This document shows, piece after piece, positions 1 to 6,652 of a stretch of DNA of 7,396 bases. Source of the DNA: Actinomycetota bacterium. Its GTDB lineage: Bacteria > Actinomycetota > Humimicrobiia > Humimicrobiales > Humimicrobiaceae. The notes beneath the pieces are model-generated. The model had not been told where the DNA came from and did no database searches. It was given only the letters and a program-made list of their open reading frames with translations. The position numbers and the translations under genes were made by a program. The stretch covers positions 1-7,396 of the forward strand of contig SOKC01000022.1 of the NCBI GenBank assembly GCA_004376325.1, in the 5' to 3' direction. Positions within the stretch are counted from its first letter, which is position 1, and every line of letters begins with the position of its first letter.

Positions 1-883
1 TATCTTCAAGGTAATCATAAATTTCATCTATTACATTTTCATATTCCGGATTCTTCTGCATATTTTCAGGAGTTCCTTTAATATGCATAATAACTACAGA
101 AACATCGCCTTCGGCAATAACTTTTGCCATATTGGAATCCATAGAAAGACCGCTAATATCATTTATAATATGCGCTCCTACATCTATTGCCCTCCTGGCT
201 ACTTCAGACCTGTAAGTATCGGCAGATACCAAGATATCATAATTTTTACTGATATATTCTATTACAGGAATAATTCTTCCAACTTCTTCTTCAAAGCTTA
301 CCGGTAGGGATCCGGGCCTGGTTGACATTCCTCCTATATCAATTATATGCGCTCCCTCTTTAACTATAGTTTCAGCTCTACTGCAGGCTTTATCTTTTTC
401 AAAATAATATCCGCCATCATAAAAAGAATCCTGTGTAACATTTAAAATACCCATCACCAGTATATCTTTATCTAAGTTAAATTCCTTCTTTCCAATTATT
501 AACTTTTCCCTTTTTTTATTTTTATCCAGATTATCTATAAAACATTTCAGATCCTTAGATAAAGCTTCCAAGCCAAATGGCTGCTGCTTGATCTTGCCAA
601 TTAAACTTCTTACACTTTTGATTGTACCCTGGATAATAACATCTGCCTTACTGCCAGTTTTCATAAGTGAATCCCTGGAAGTAACTACATCGCCGCCTCT
701 GGCAAGCATTTCCTGCTTTAATATATTTGCAGCCAGTGGATTGATACCTCTAATTTTCAGTGATATTGGGAATATTTTATCTACCATTATGCGTGACCCG
801 GCAGCAGTAGCTCCGATTTTTTCAAACTCTTTTAAACCTTCCTGCCTGGTTTTAATGTTTAATGCTCTTATCTTGAACTTCAT
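1..883 (-). CDS. folP: Dihydropteroate synthase with N-terminal extension domain (partial, C-terminus off the left edge)
   Basis: Joins 6-hydroxymethyl-7,8-dihydropterin diphosphate to p-aminobenzoate to give dihydropteroate in cytoplasmic folate synthesis; this is the sulfonamide target. I translated 294 residues from the ATG at 883-881; the frame is open to the window edge. The DHPS barrel begins near residue 140: NVTQDSF at 148-154 (usually NVTPDSF), GGMSTRPG at 184-191 (usually GGESTRPG), SADTYRSEVA from 220 with pterin-binding Asp222, IIND with Asn241, and MHIKGTP at 266-272. Residues 1 to about 127 are an extra domain with LAANILKQEM (50-59) and QQPFGL (100-105), which I recall at the front of long (about 400 aa) clostridial, Chloroflexi and archaeal DHPS. 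It starts 3 nt after the folE stop with no clear Shine-Dalgarno, so translational coupling is likely. About 100 C-terminal residues are missing, including the distal substrate-binding motifs. Identity is secure from the motifs and from folE next door. Confidence 0.93.
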   Translation of the reverse strand, partial: MKFKIRALNIKTRQEGLKEFEKIGATAAGSRIMVDKIFPISLKIRGINPLAANILKQEMLARGGDVVTSRDSLMKTGSKADVIIQGTIKSVRSLIGKIKQQPFGLEALSKDLKCFIDNLDKNKKREKLIIGKKEFNLDKDILVMGILNVTQDSFYDGGYYFEKDKACSRAETIVKEGAHIIDIGGMSTRPGSLPVSFEEEVGRIIPVIEYISKNYDILVSADTYRSEVARRAIDVGAHIINDISGLSMDSNMAKVIAEGDVSVVIMHIKGTPENMQKNPEYENVIDEIYDYLED

Positions 884-886
884 ATT

Positions 887-1453
887 CTATTTATTTGGTT
901 TGATAAGTGCCATTACTTCAGCTCTTGAAGCTGCATTTTCTCTAAACAGACCCCTCACAGCAGAAGTTACAGTCATAGTATTTGGCTTCTTTACCCCCCT
1001 CATGCTCATGCACAAATGTTCAGCCTCAACAATAACCATGACACCTCTGGGTTCAATTTTTTTCATAATGGTATTTGCTACTATTGAAGTTAATCTTTCC
1101 TGGACTTGCAGCCTCCTGGCCACGATATCGAATACTCTTGTAAGCTTGCTCAGGCCAATAATTTTTCCAGCCTTATTAGGAACATAAGCTATATGAGCTT
1201 TCCCCACAAAAGGTACCAGGTGATGTTCGCATACCGAATAAAACGGAATATCCTTTACTAATATTATTTCATCATGGCTTTCATCAAACATAGGTCCAAG
1301 TTCCCCGGATGGATCTTCTCCAATCCCACTAAATATTTCCTCATACATCTCAGCAACCCTTTTTGGAGTTCCCTTGAGACCTTCTCTGTTTATATCCTCA
1401 CCTATACCTTTTAATATTAAAATTACTCCTTCTTCTATCATTTTTTTATCCAC
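887..1453 (-). CDS. folE: GTP cyclohydrolase I (zinc-dependent, type IA)
   Basis: Converts GTP to 7,8-dihydroneopterin triphosphate and formate, the first step of tetrahydrofolate synthesis; the family forms cytoplasmic decamers. The 188 residues match the catalytic core of the family. Visible are NREGLKGTPKRVAEMY (22-37), SVCEHHLVPF (73-82), GLSKLTR (100-106), RRLQVQERLT (113-122) and EHLCMSMRGV (145-154). By comparison with the E. coli enzyme the zinc ligands are Cys75, His78 and Cys148, with His77 and His146 at the active site; all are present. The start is GTG, chosen because AGGAG lies 7 nt upstream; the ATG at residue 5 would be 19 nt from it. It is followed 3 nt later by folP, so the two are almost certainly co-translated. 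A 237-bp gap separates it from ftsH and contains possible control sites, so it may have its own promoter. This is the FolE fold, not the zinc-independent FolE2. Confidence 0.97.
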   Translation of the reverse strand: MDKKMIEEGVILILKGIGEDINREGLKGTPKRVAEMYEEIFSGIGEDPSGELGPMFDESHDEIILVKDIPFYSVCEHHLVPFVGKAHIAYVPNKAGKIIGLSKLTRVFDIVARRLQVQERLTSIVANTIMKKIEPRGVMVIVEAEHLCMSMRGVKKPNTMTVTSAVRGLFRENAASRAEVMALIKPNK

Positions 1454-1460
1454 TGGCTAA

Positions 1461-1465
1461 CTCCT
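1461..1465 (-). promoter_or_regulatory. Ribosome binding site fixing the GTG start of folE
   Basis: Minus-strand AGGAG, seven bases (TTAGCCA) before the GTG at 1453-1451. It is the strongest Shine-Dalgarno in the folE-folP part of the window and decides for the GTG over the in-frame ATG four codons later. Confidence 0.8.
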
Positions 1466-1468
1466 GTT

Positions 1469-1492
1469 CCAAATTAATATCCAAATTAATAT
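1469..1492 (-). repeat. Exact 12-bp tandem duplication in the folE leader
   Basis: The unit CCAAATTAATAT (plus-strand sense) occurs twice head to tail without mismatch, at 1469-1480 and 1481-1492. On the transcribed strand it reads ATATTAATTTGG twice, ending three bases before the AGGAG. It overlaps the candidate -10 at its upstream end. It may simply be replication slippage in AT-rich DNA, or it may set the leader length between promoter and ribosome binding site. Confidence 0.7.
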
Positions 1493-1496
1493 TATA
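1491..1496 (-). promoter_or_regulatory. Candidate -10 element of a folE-folP promoter
   Basis: Minus-strand TATAAT, a full match to the consensus -10, about 37 bases upstream of the folE GTG. No good -35 lies 16-18 bases upstream (the sequence there is near ATCAGA), so this is a weak call in AT-rich DNA. It would place transcription start near 1484, within the 12-bp duplication. Its overlap with the palindrome at 1495-1511 gives it more weight than the hexamer alone. Confidence 0.35.
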
Positions 1497-1511
1497 AATG
1501 ATAATCATTTA
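1495..1511. promoter_or_regulatory. Perfect 17-bp palindrome resembling a Fur-family operator
   Basis: TAAATGATAATCATTTA is an exact inverted repeat of 8 bp around one central A. Its central 13 bases, AATGATAATCATT, equal positions 4-16 of the 19-bp E. coli Fur box GATAATGATAATCATTATC; the outer arms differ. It overlaps the candidate folE -10 by two bases, where a bound repressor would block RNA polymerase. The palindrome is seen directly; the assignment to Fur, Zur or another family member is inference, and no regulator gene is in the window. Confidence 0.45.
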
Positions 1512-1533
1512 AATCTGATAAAAAAACTACCTT

Positions 1534-1545
1534 ATGATCATTATC
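1534..1545. promoter_or_regulatory. Second partial Fur-box-like motif upstream of folE
   Basis: ATGATCATTATC contains ATCATTATC, an exact match to the last nine bases of the 19-bp Fur box, together with the 8-bp palindrome ATGATCAT. Its centre is about 34 bp, roughly three helical turns, from the centre of the 17-bp palindrome. Alone it would be unremarkable in this base composition; its placement beside the stronger site makes it worth noting. Confidence 0.25.
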
Positions 1546-1566
1546 TTCAGTAATTTTTATATAATC

Positions 1567-1587
1567 CACTATCTTTAACAGATAGTG
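1567..1587. other. Perfect stem-loop in the ftsH-folE intergenic region
   Basis: CACTATCT at 1567-1574 and AGATAGTG at 1580-1587 form an uninterrupted 8-bp stem with a 5-base loop. On the transcribed strand it lies about 100 bases after the ftsH stop and is followed by GATTATATAAAAATT, not a T-tract, so it is not a standard intrinsic terminator. A T7 run occurs only about 40 bases further on. It could be an mRNA-processing or 3'-end-stabilising hairpin, or an operator. Confidence 0.45.
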
Positions 1588-1690
1588 CGCTTGATTCCCC
1601 TGATAATACCAAAAAGCTGGGTTATAAAATGTTTGGTTATTTTTTGGATATTGAAATAGCTTACTTAAATAAAAGTTTATTTATTATTTA

Positions 1691-3634
1691 TTACTTTTTA
1701 CTGGTTGCTTTTACTGCTTTCTCTTTTATAGTTTTTACTGTTGCGCTCCTGGTATTTAAAACTTCACTTTTTTCTTCCAGCTGCTCGACTCTCTTGCTTT
1801 TCTTGCTTTCTACTTTTGATAATACCTTTAGTATTTCATCTCTGCTGAGAGTTTCTTTTTTTATTAGCTCATTGGCCAGATCAGCTAAAGTCTTTTTATT
1901 TTTTAGAAGTATCTTTCTTGCCATCTCATAACTGTCCATAACCATATTATGGACTTCTTCATCAATAGCAGAAGCAATCTGGTCACTATAATGAGGCCCT
2001 GAGGCAATTTCCTTCCCCAGAAATACTTCTTCTTCTTCACCTTTAAAAGTAATTGGACCCAATCTCTTGCTCATTCCATATTCCATAATCATTTTTCTTG
2101 TAATTTTCGTAGCCCTATCCAGATCATTCTGAGCGCCTGAGGTTATATCGTTGAAGTTCATTTCTTCGCTAACCCTGCCCCCTAAAAGCTGGGTAATATT
2201 ATCTATAAGCTCTCTTTTGGATTTTAAAAATCTGTCTTCCTCGGGTAGAGTAATTACATAACCCAATGATCTCCCCCGTGAAATAATAGACATTTTATGA
2301 ATAGGATCAGTATGGGGAAGAACATATGAAAGTACTGCGTGACCTGCCTCATGATAGGCTATTATTCTCTTTTCTTCTTCTGATATGATTCTTGATTTTT
2401 TCTCAGGTCCGGCTATAACTCTTTCTACTGCTTCTTCTATCTCAAACATGCTTATTTTTTTCTTATTATGCCTTGCTGCCAGAAGAGATGCCTCATTGAA
2501 AAGGTTGGCCAGGTCAGCTCCCGTAAATCCGGGTGTCTGTTTGGCTATATTTTTTAAATTAATACCTTTATCCAAAGGTTTTCCTCTGGCATGTATCTTC
2601 AATATTTGCTCTCTACCCAGTATATCCGGTCTATCCACAACTATTTGCCTATCAAACCTTCCAGGCCTGAGCAGGGCAGGATCCAGAATATCCGGTCTGT
2701 TTGTAGCGGCAATCAATATAACAGTGCTATCAATATCAAACCCATCCATTTCTACAAGCAGTTGATTTAAAGTTTGTTCTCTTTCATCATGACCTCCGCC
2801 TAATCCGGCCCCCCTGTGTCTTCCAACTGCGTCAATTTCATCCATAAATATTATAGATGGTTGATTCGCCTTAGCCTGATTAAAGAGATCCCTGACTCTG
2901 GAAGCTCCCACACCGACAAACATCTCAACAAATTCAGAACCGCTAATGCTAAAAAATGGTACACCGGCTTCACCTGCAACCGCTCTTGCCAGAAGAGTCT
3001 TCCCGGTTCCAGGAGGCCCGTATAATAGAACACCCTTTGGAATTTTTGCGCCCATAGCCTTAAATTTACTTGGATTTTCCAAAAACTCTTCAATTTCTCT
3101 TAGCTCTTCTACAGCTTCATCAACTCCTGCCACATCTTTAAAGGTAACTCCTTTTTTACCTTTACCTACCAATCTTGCTTTACTCTTTCCAAATTGAAGT
3201 ACCTTGGAGCCCCCGCCCTGAAGCTGATTCATCATAAAGAAAATTAAGCCAAACATTATAACAAAAGGTATGGCACCTATTAAAATCTGAATCCATATAG
3301 ATTGTTTCTGATTATCAACTTTAAAGGGTAAATCATTATCCAGTAACAATTGCGTCATGTCATAATCTCCTAAAAATGAAACTTTAAATTTAGTTCCATC
3401 TTTTAATTCACCCTCAATTATTTTATCCTCTCCTTTAATCACAATTGGCGTAGAAATGCTTATTCTATCCTGCTTTACTGCTTCAACAAATTCATTCAAA
3501 TTAAACTCTTTAATTGCAGGTGAAAGAAAAAGAGGATTCCTGAAGATCAAGAACATAGCAATTATCAGCAGTATTATTATTGCTATATTTCTAAATCCTC
3601 TACTACTAGGACCTTTACTATTTTTTAAATTCAA
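1691..3634 (-). CDS. ftsH: ATP-dependent zinc metalloprotease FtsH
   Basis: Membrane-anchored AAA+ protease that extracts and degrades damaged membrane proteins and short-lived regulators; the family works as a hexamer. The 647 residues show a short basic N-terminus, membrane segment 1 (about 14-31), a small extracytoplasmic domain (about 36-110), membrane segment 2 (about 113-135), then the AAA+ module: Walker A GPPGTGKT (206-213), pore loop MFVGVG (238-243), Walker B IIFMDEID (261-268), and the second region of homology with Arg323 and Arg326 in LLRPGRFDR. The zinc protease has HEAGH at 428-432 with catalytic Glu429; the third ligand is probably Asp504 in ITSGAQND. A lysine-rich tail follows residue 605. 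The start is TTG, supported by AAGGAG 5 nt upstream; the next in-frame Met (27) lies inside the first membrane segment. Every catalytic residue is present. It sits 55 nt after hpt, a common bacterial pairing. Confidence 0.98.
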   Translation of the reverse strand: MNLKNSKGPSSRGFRNIAIIILLIIAMFLIFRNPLFLSPAIKEFNLNEFVEAVKQDRISISTPIVIKGEDKIIEGELKDGTKFKVSFLGDYDMTQLLLDNDLPFKVDNQKQSIWIQILIGAIPFVIMFGLIFFMMNQLQGGGSKVLQFGKSKARLVGKGKKGVTFKDVAGVDEAVEELREIEEFLENPSKFKAMGAKIPKGVLLYGPPGTGKTLLARAVAGEAGVPFFSISGSEFVEMFVGVGASRVRDLFNQAKANQPSIIFMDEIDAVGRHRGAGLGGGHDEREQTLNQLLVEMDGFDIDSTVILIAATNRPDILDPALLRPGRFDRQIVVDRPDILGREQILKIHARGKPLDKGINLKNIAKQTPGFTGADLANLFNEASLLAARHNKKKISMFEIEEAVERVIAGPEKKSRIISEEEKRIIAYHEAGHAVLSYVLPHTDPIHKMSIISRGRSLGYVITLPEEDRFLKSKRELIDNITQLLGGRVSEEMNFNDITSGAQNDLDRATKITRKMIMEYGMSKRLGPITFKGEEEEVFLGKEIASGPHYSDQIASAIDEEVHNMVMDSYEMARKILLKNKKTLADLANELIKKETLSRDEILKVLSKVESKKSKRVEQLEEKSEVLNTRSATVKTIKEKAVKATSKK

Positions 3635-3639
3635 AACAA

Positions 3640-3645
3640 CTCCTT
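3640..3645 (-). promoter_or_regulatory. Ribosome binding site fixing the TTG start of ftsH
   Basis: Minus-strand AAGGAG, five bases (TTGTT) before the TTG at 3634-3632. This strong match supports the rare TTG start; no ATG or GTG nearby in frame would keep the first membrane segment. Confidence 0.85.
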
Positions 3646-3689
3646 ATCAAATTAATTTTTCATCTACCACTTACTAGATAATAATACAA

Positions 3690-4268
3690 TTACTGTTCAT
3701 TTTCAATATACCCTATAAAAGGGAAATTCCTGTATTTCTCTTCAAAATCAAGACCATATCCTACCACAAATTTATTAGGAATATCAAATCCTTTATATTT
3801 AACCTTATTTTCTGTTTTCCTTGGAACATCTTTATCTAAAAGTGCGCAGACTTCTATATTTTTTGGATTTCTTGCCTGCAAATTCTTTATTAAATAATTC
3901 AAAGTTCTCCCGGAATCAACTATATCCTCTATAATAATTACTTCTTTATTCTCTATGCTGAATTCTAAGTCTTTGGTTATTCTTACAATTCCGGAACTTG
4001 CCTTAGAATTTCCATAGCTTGAAACAGCCATAAAATCAAAAGTAACCGGTATTTTGATCTCCCTGCAAATATCAGCAACAAAAATAAAAGAACCCCTCAA
4101 AACTGAGACTAAAACAGGATTCCTATCTTCATAATCCCTGGTGATTTCCTGTCCCAATTCTCTGACTCTCCTGCGCAGCTTCTTTTCATCTATAAGTACT
4201 TTTATTTTCATATTGTTATATATTAAGACTTTTTTACCATTAATTTCTTTAAACTTATATAATTCCAT
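3690..4268 (-). CDS. hpt: Hypoxanthine (-guanine) phosphoribosyltransferase
   Basis: Purine salvage enzyme that transfers phosphoribose from PRPP to hypoxanthine, usually also guanine, giving IMP or GMP in the cytoplasm. The 192 residues show the type I phosphoribosyltransferase fold: SVLRGSFIFVADI (55-67), DFMAVSSYG (78-86) of the flexible loop, the PRPP loop VIIIEDIVDSGRTL (110-123) with acidic Glu114-Asp115, and the family signature VGYGLDFEEKYRNFPFIG (169-186). Family members usually begin near MKIKVLIDEK, here residue 20; the extra 19 residues are supported by GGAG 6 nt before the first ATG and by the lack of any Shine-Dalgarno before Met20. It lies between tilS (50 nt upstream) and ftsH (55 nt downstream), a widely conserved trio. 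Preference for hypoxanthine over guanine cannot be read from sequence. Confidence 0.96.
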   Translation of the reverse strand: MELYKFKEINGKKVLIYNNMKIKVLIDEKKLRRRVRELGQEITRDYEDRNPVLVSVLRGSFIFVADICREIKIPVTFDFMAVSSYGNSKASSGIVRITKDLEFSIENKEVIIIEDIVDSGRTLNYLIKNLQARNPKNIEVCALLDKDVPRKTENKVKYKGFDIPNKFVVGYGLDFEEKYRNFPFIGYIENEQ

Positions 4269-4274
4269 TAATTA

Positions 4275-4278
4275 CTCC
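4275..4278 (-). promoter_or_regulatory. Ribosome binding site for the extended hpt start
   Basis: Minus-strand GGAG (in TTGGAG), six bases before the ATG at 4268-4266. It favours the long form of Hpt; the alternative ATG at codon 20 has only AT-rich sequence before it. Confidence 0.65.
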
Positions 4279-4318
4279 AATAAAAACACAATTTTATTAA
4301 ATCATATATGAATTATTT

Positions 4319-5836
4319 TTAAAATAACTTTAAATGCAAAACTTCTTTAGTATCTTCAGTCATTCTCACCCGGTTATCAATCCTATATTTCCCCACCCAT
4401 ATTATTTTTTCCCTGTCTATAAATACCGGGACCAGTTTTCTCAAATGTATGGGAATCTTGCTATCAATAAAAAAATCCTGTAGTTTTTTCTCTTTCTGCA
4501 TACCGAGGGGGTAAAACTTATCCCCTCTTTTCCAGGTTCTTACTCTTATTGGAAGTTTAATTTTTTCATAATCCAGAAAAGCCTCGGTATTTTTAACTTC
4601 ATTAAATTTTATTTTATCCTTACTTATTTTTAATAACTCTGAAGACAGCCCCAGATTAAAATCCCTTAGCTTTACTTTTGTTCCAACTTTTATCTCCTTC
4701 CCGCTCTTTTCTGTGTCTACCTTCCCATTGCTTTTAAGAAACTGCTTGAACTCATCTGGCAGAAGCCTGATATAATCAACATTCACAAAATAAATATAGC
4801 TGCCTATTTTAAAAATCCTTATCTTCTCTTCTGGCTGGATGATCTTGCTTTCCCCTCCCAAACTACATATCCTTAAAATATCATCTATATTTTTAAAGCT
4901 TATATTTTCTAGAGTACCACTTGTCGTCTCTATTGCTGACAACACAATTCTTCTCTGCACAGCCCTGGCTTCTCCCTTAATTTTCAATACAGGGATTTTA
5001 ATCAAGGCAGCATATTTACCAGTTTCACTTCTTTTTATAGAAGCTATCTCAGCCAGTTTAGCTACCGAGTACCTTCTTAAAAATTCATCTTCACATTTTA
5101 ATATATTTATAGACCTCAATACATTAGATTTGAAAGACTTCAGGAAACGTTTGCTTATAAACGGAATGAGAATATTCCTTACCCTGTTTCTAAAATATAT
5201 ATTCTCAACATTGGTCCTGTCCACACAGTAAGATATTTTCTTATTATTTAAATAAGCAATAATATCTTTCCTGAAGATATCAATAAGCGGCCTTATGAAT
5301 TTCCCGCTGACAGGTTTTATACCGGAAAGACCCCTCGCCCCCGCACCCCTCACCAGGTGCATAAGAAAAGTTTCTATATTATCATCGGCATTATGACCGG
5401 TAGCAATTCTTTCTATATTGTTTTCTTTAGAAATTTCCAGTAATTTTTCCATTCTTAGTTTTCTTGCTCCTTCCTGGAAAGAAAACTTATTTGACCTGCA
5501 CCATTTCCGTACATCTATTTTTTGCCTGAATAATTCAATGTCCAATTCTCTGCATAATTTCTCTACAAACAAAGCATCTTTTGCAGACTCCCCATTTCTT
5601 GTCATATGGTCCAGACAGAAGCCGAAAAGAGTTAAATTTAAAACTGGCCGCATCAGGTAAAGTAAGTGTGTTAAAAACGTAGAATCAGGTCCACCTGAGA
5701 TAGAAATTAATATCCTATCCCCACTTTTTATCATACTAGAGGATTCTATAGTTTTTAAAGCTTTGATTATAATTTTATCTCTGGCAAACTTGCAGCTATA
5801 TATTTCTTTCATTTCAGAGCTCATACTACTGGTCAC
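4319..5836 (-). CDS. tilS: tRNA(Ile)-lysidine synthase
   Basis: Uses ATP and lysine to convert C34 of the CAU anticodon of minor tRNA-Ile to lysidine, changing its identity from Met to Ile so that it reads AUA. The 505 residues contain the N-type ATP pyrophosphatase loop SGGPDST (47-53), GHNADDNIET (147-156), RGAGARGLSG (163-172), the RNRVRNILIP segment (216-225), and the C-terminal TilS domain with VRTWKRGDKFYPLG (432-445) and KKLQDFFIDSKIP (450-462). It is therefore a full-length, three-part enzyme close in size to the Bacillus one. The GTG start follows the ymdB stop by 3 nt; the only Shine-Dalgarno-like sequence is GAAAG, 10 nt upstream, so ATG codons at residues 5 or 9 remain possible. 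AUA is frequent here (8 of the first 19 Ile codons of folP), so cells would depend strongly on this enzyme. Confidence 0.97.
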   Translation of the reverse strand: MTSSMSSEMKEIYSCKFARDKIIIKALKTIESSSMIKSGDRILISISGGPDSTFLTHLLYLMRPVLNLTLFGFCLDHMTRNGESAKDALFVEKLCRELDIELFRQKIDVRKWCRSNKFSFQEGARKLRMEKLLEISKENNIERIATGHNADDNIETFLMHLVRGAGARGLSGIKPVSGKFIRPLIDIFRKDIIAYLNNKKISYCVDRTNVENIYFRNRVRNILIPFISKRFLKSFKSNVLRSINILKCEDEFLRRYSVAKLAEIASIKRSETGKYAALIKIPVLKIKGEARAVQRRIVLSAIETTSGTLENISFKNIDDILRICSLGGESKIIQPEEKIRIFKIGSYIYFVNVDYIRLLPDEFKQFLKSNGKVDTEKSGKEIKVGTKVKLRDFNLGLSSELLKISKDKIKFNEVKNTEAFLDYEKIKLPIRVRTWKRGDKFYPLGMQKEKKLQDFFIDSKIPIHLRKLVPVFIDREKIIWVGKYRIDNRVRMTEDTKEVLHLKLF

Positions 5837-5839
5837 AAG

Positions 5840-6628
5840 TTAATTACTTTCAACTACAAAATTTATTCTTCTAATGTCATTTGCTTTACCGATTCTTTCA
5901 TCAATATCAATCACAACTGCATTAATCATATAATCATCTTCTGCCACTGTAAATTTCTGCGGCATTACCTTTAAAAATCTTTCAATTATATTTTCTTTCT
6001 TTACTCCGATAACCGAATCCCTTGGCCCTACCATACCCACATCGGTGATGTATGCGGTTCCGCCAGGGAGTATTCTCTCATCAGCAGTTTGAACATGGGT
6101 ATGTGTACCAACCACCGCACTTACCCTGCCATCCAGGTACCATCCCATAGCAACTTTTTCAGAAGTAACCTCAGCGTGAAAATCTACAACTATTACTGGC
6201 GTCTCTTCTTTTATATTTTCCAGAATTCTATCAATACATCTAAAAGGACAGTCCAGATTTTCTACAAAGACTCTTCCGCAAATATTTATTACAGCAATTT
6301 TATTATTTCCTTTATCAGACATAACGCAGTATCCTCTGCCGGGAGTCCCTGGAGGATAATTTGCGGGTTTTAGTAACCGGGGCTGCTGAACGATATAATC
6401 ATATATTTCTTTCTTCTTGTAAATGTGATTTCCTGATGTCACAACATCTATTCCCATATTAAATAATGTTTTGCAAATTTCCGGAGTAATTCCTATTCCT
6501 CCCGCTACATTTTCCCCATTGGCAATAACTATATCTACCTCATTTTCCTTTATAACTGTCAACAGTTCCTTTTTTAAGATTTCTCTTCCTGGCTTTCCAA
6601 AAACATCTCCTAAAAATAATACTTTCAA
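5840..6628 (-). CDS. ymdB: YmdB-family (TIGR00282) metallophosphoesterase
   Basis: Calcineurin-like phosphoesterase of the family whose Bacillus subtilis member hydrolyses 2',3'-cyclic nucleotides and affects biofilm and motility gene expression. The 262 residues match the full length of the family. Metal-binding motifs are all visible: GDVFGKPGR with Asp8, ANGENVAGG with Glu39 and Asn40, SGNH with Asn67-His68, VDFHAEVTSEK with His151, and GTHTHVQTADERILPGGTAYITDVGM with His176 and His178. The start is TTG; GAAAGG lies 6 nt upstream, and MKVLFLGD is where family members normally begin, so homology and ribosome binding site agree. In Firmicutes ymdB usually follows rny (RNase Y); here it lies between a lipoprotein gene (24 nt) and tilS (3 nt), so that association is not seen. 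The substrate in this organism is inferred. Confidence 0.93.
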   Translation of the reverse strand: MKVLFLGDVFGKPGREILKKELLTVIKENEVDIVIANGENVAGGIGITPEICKTLFNMGIDVVTSGNHIYKKKEIYDYIVQQPRLLKPANYPPGTPGRGYCVMSDKGNNKIAVINICGRVFVENLDCPFRCIDRILENIKEETPVIVVDFHAEVTSEKVAMGWYLDGRVSAVVGTHTHVQTADERILPGGTAYITDVGMVGPRDSVIGVKKENIIERFLKVMPQKFTVAEDDYMINAVVIDIDERIGKANDIRRINFVVESN

Positions 6629-6634
6629 TTTTTA

Positions 6635-6640
6635 CCTTTC
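6635..6640 (-). promoter_or_regulatory. Ribosome binding site for the TTG start of ymdB
   Basis: Minus-strand GAAAGG, six bases before the TTG at 6628-6626, within the 24-nt gap after the lipoprotein gene. A moderate match that agrees with the start expected from the protein family. Confidence 0.6.
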
Positions 6641-6652
6641 TAGTTTTAATTT

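Noticed and set aside
588..1187. Plus-strand open frame of 199 codons
   Set aside because: It lies antisense to folP and folE, whose motifs are unmistakable; its hydrophobic, low-complexity translation is a typical shadow.
1611..1646. AT-rich inverted repeat followed by six T on the plus strand, resembling a terminator
   Set aside because: The stem (AATACCAAA with TTTGGTTATT) needs a bulge, is weak, and no plus-strand gene exists for it to terminate.
1629..1931. Plus-strand open frame of 100 codons, Phe/Leu/Ser-rich, membrane-like
   Set aside because: It is mostly the antisense of the lysine- and glutamate-rich FtsH tail, which translates as a false hydrophobic protein.
2385..3197. Several plus- and minus-strand open frames inside ftsH
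   Set aside because: They overlap the AAA+ domain in other frames and show no recognisable motif of their own.
4282..4305. AATAAAA / TTTTATT inverted repeat between tilS and hpt
   Set aside because: The stem is purely A-T and expected by chance in this base composition.
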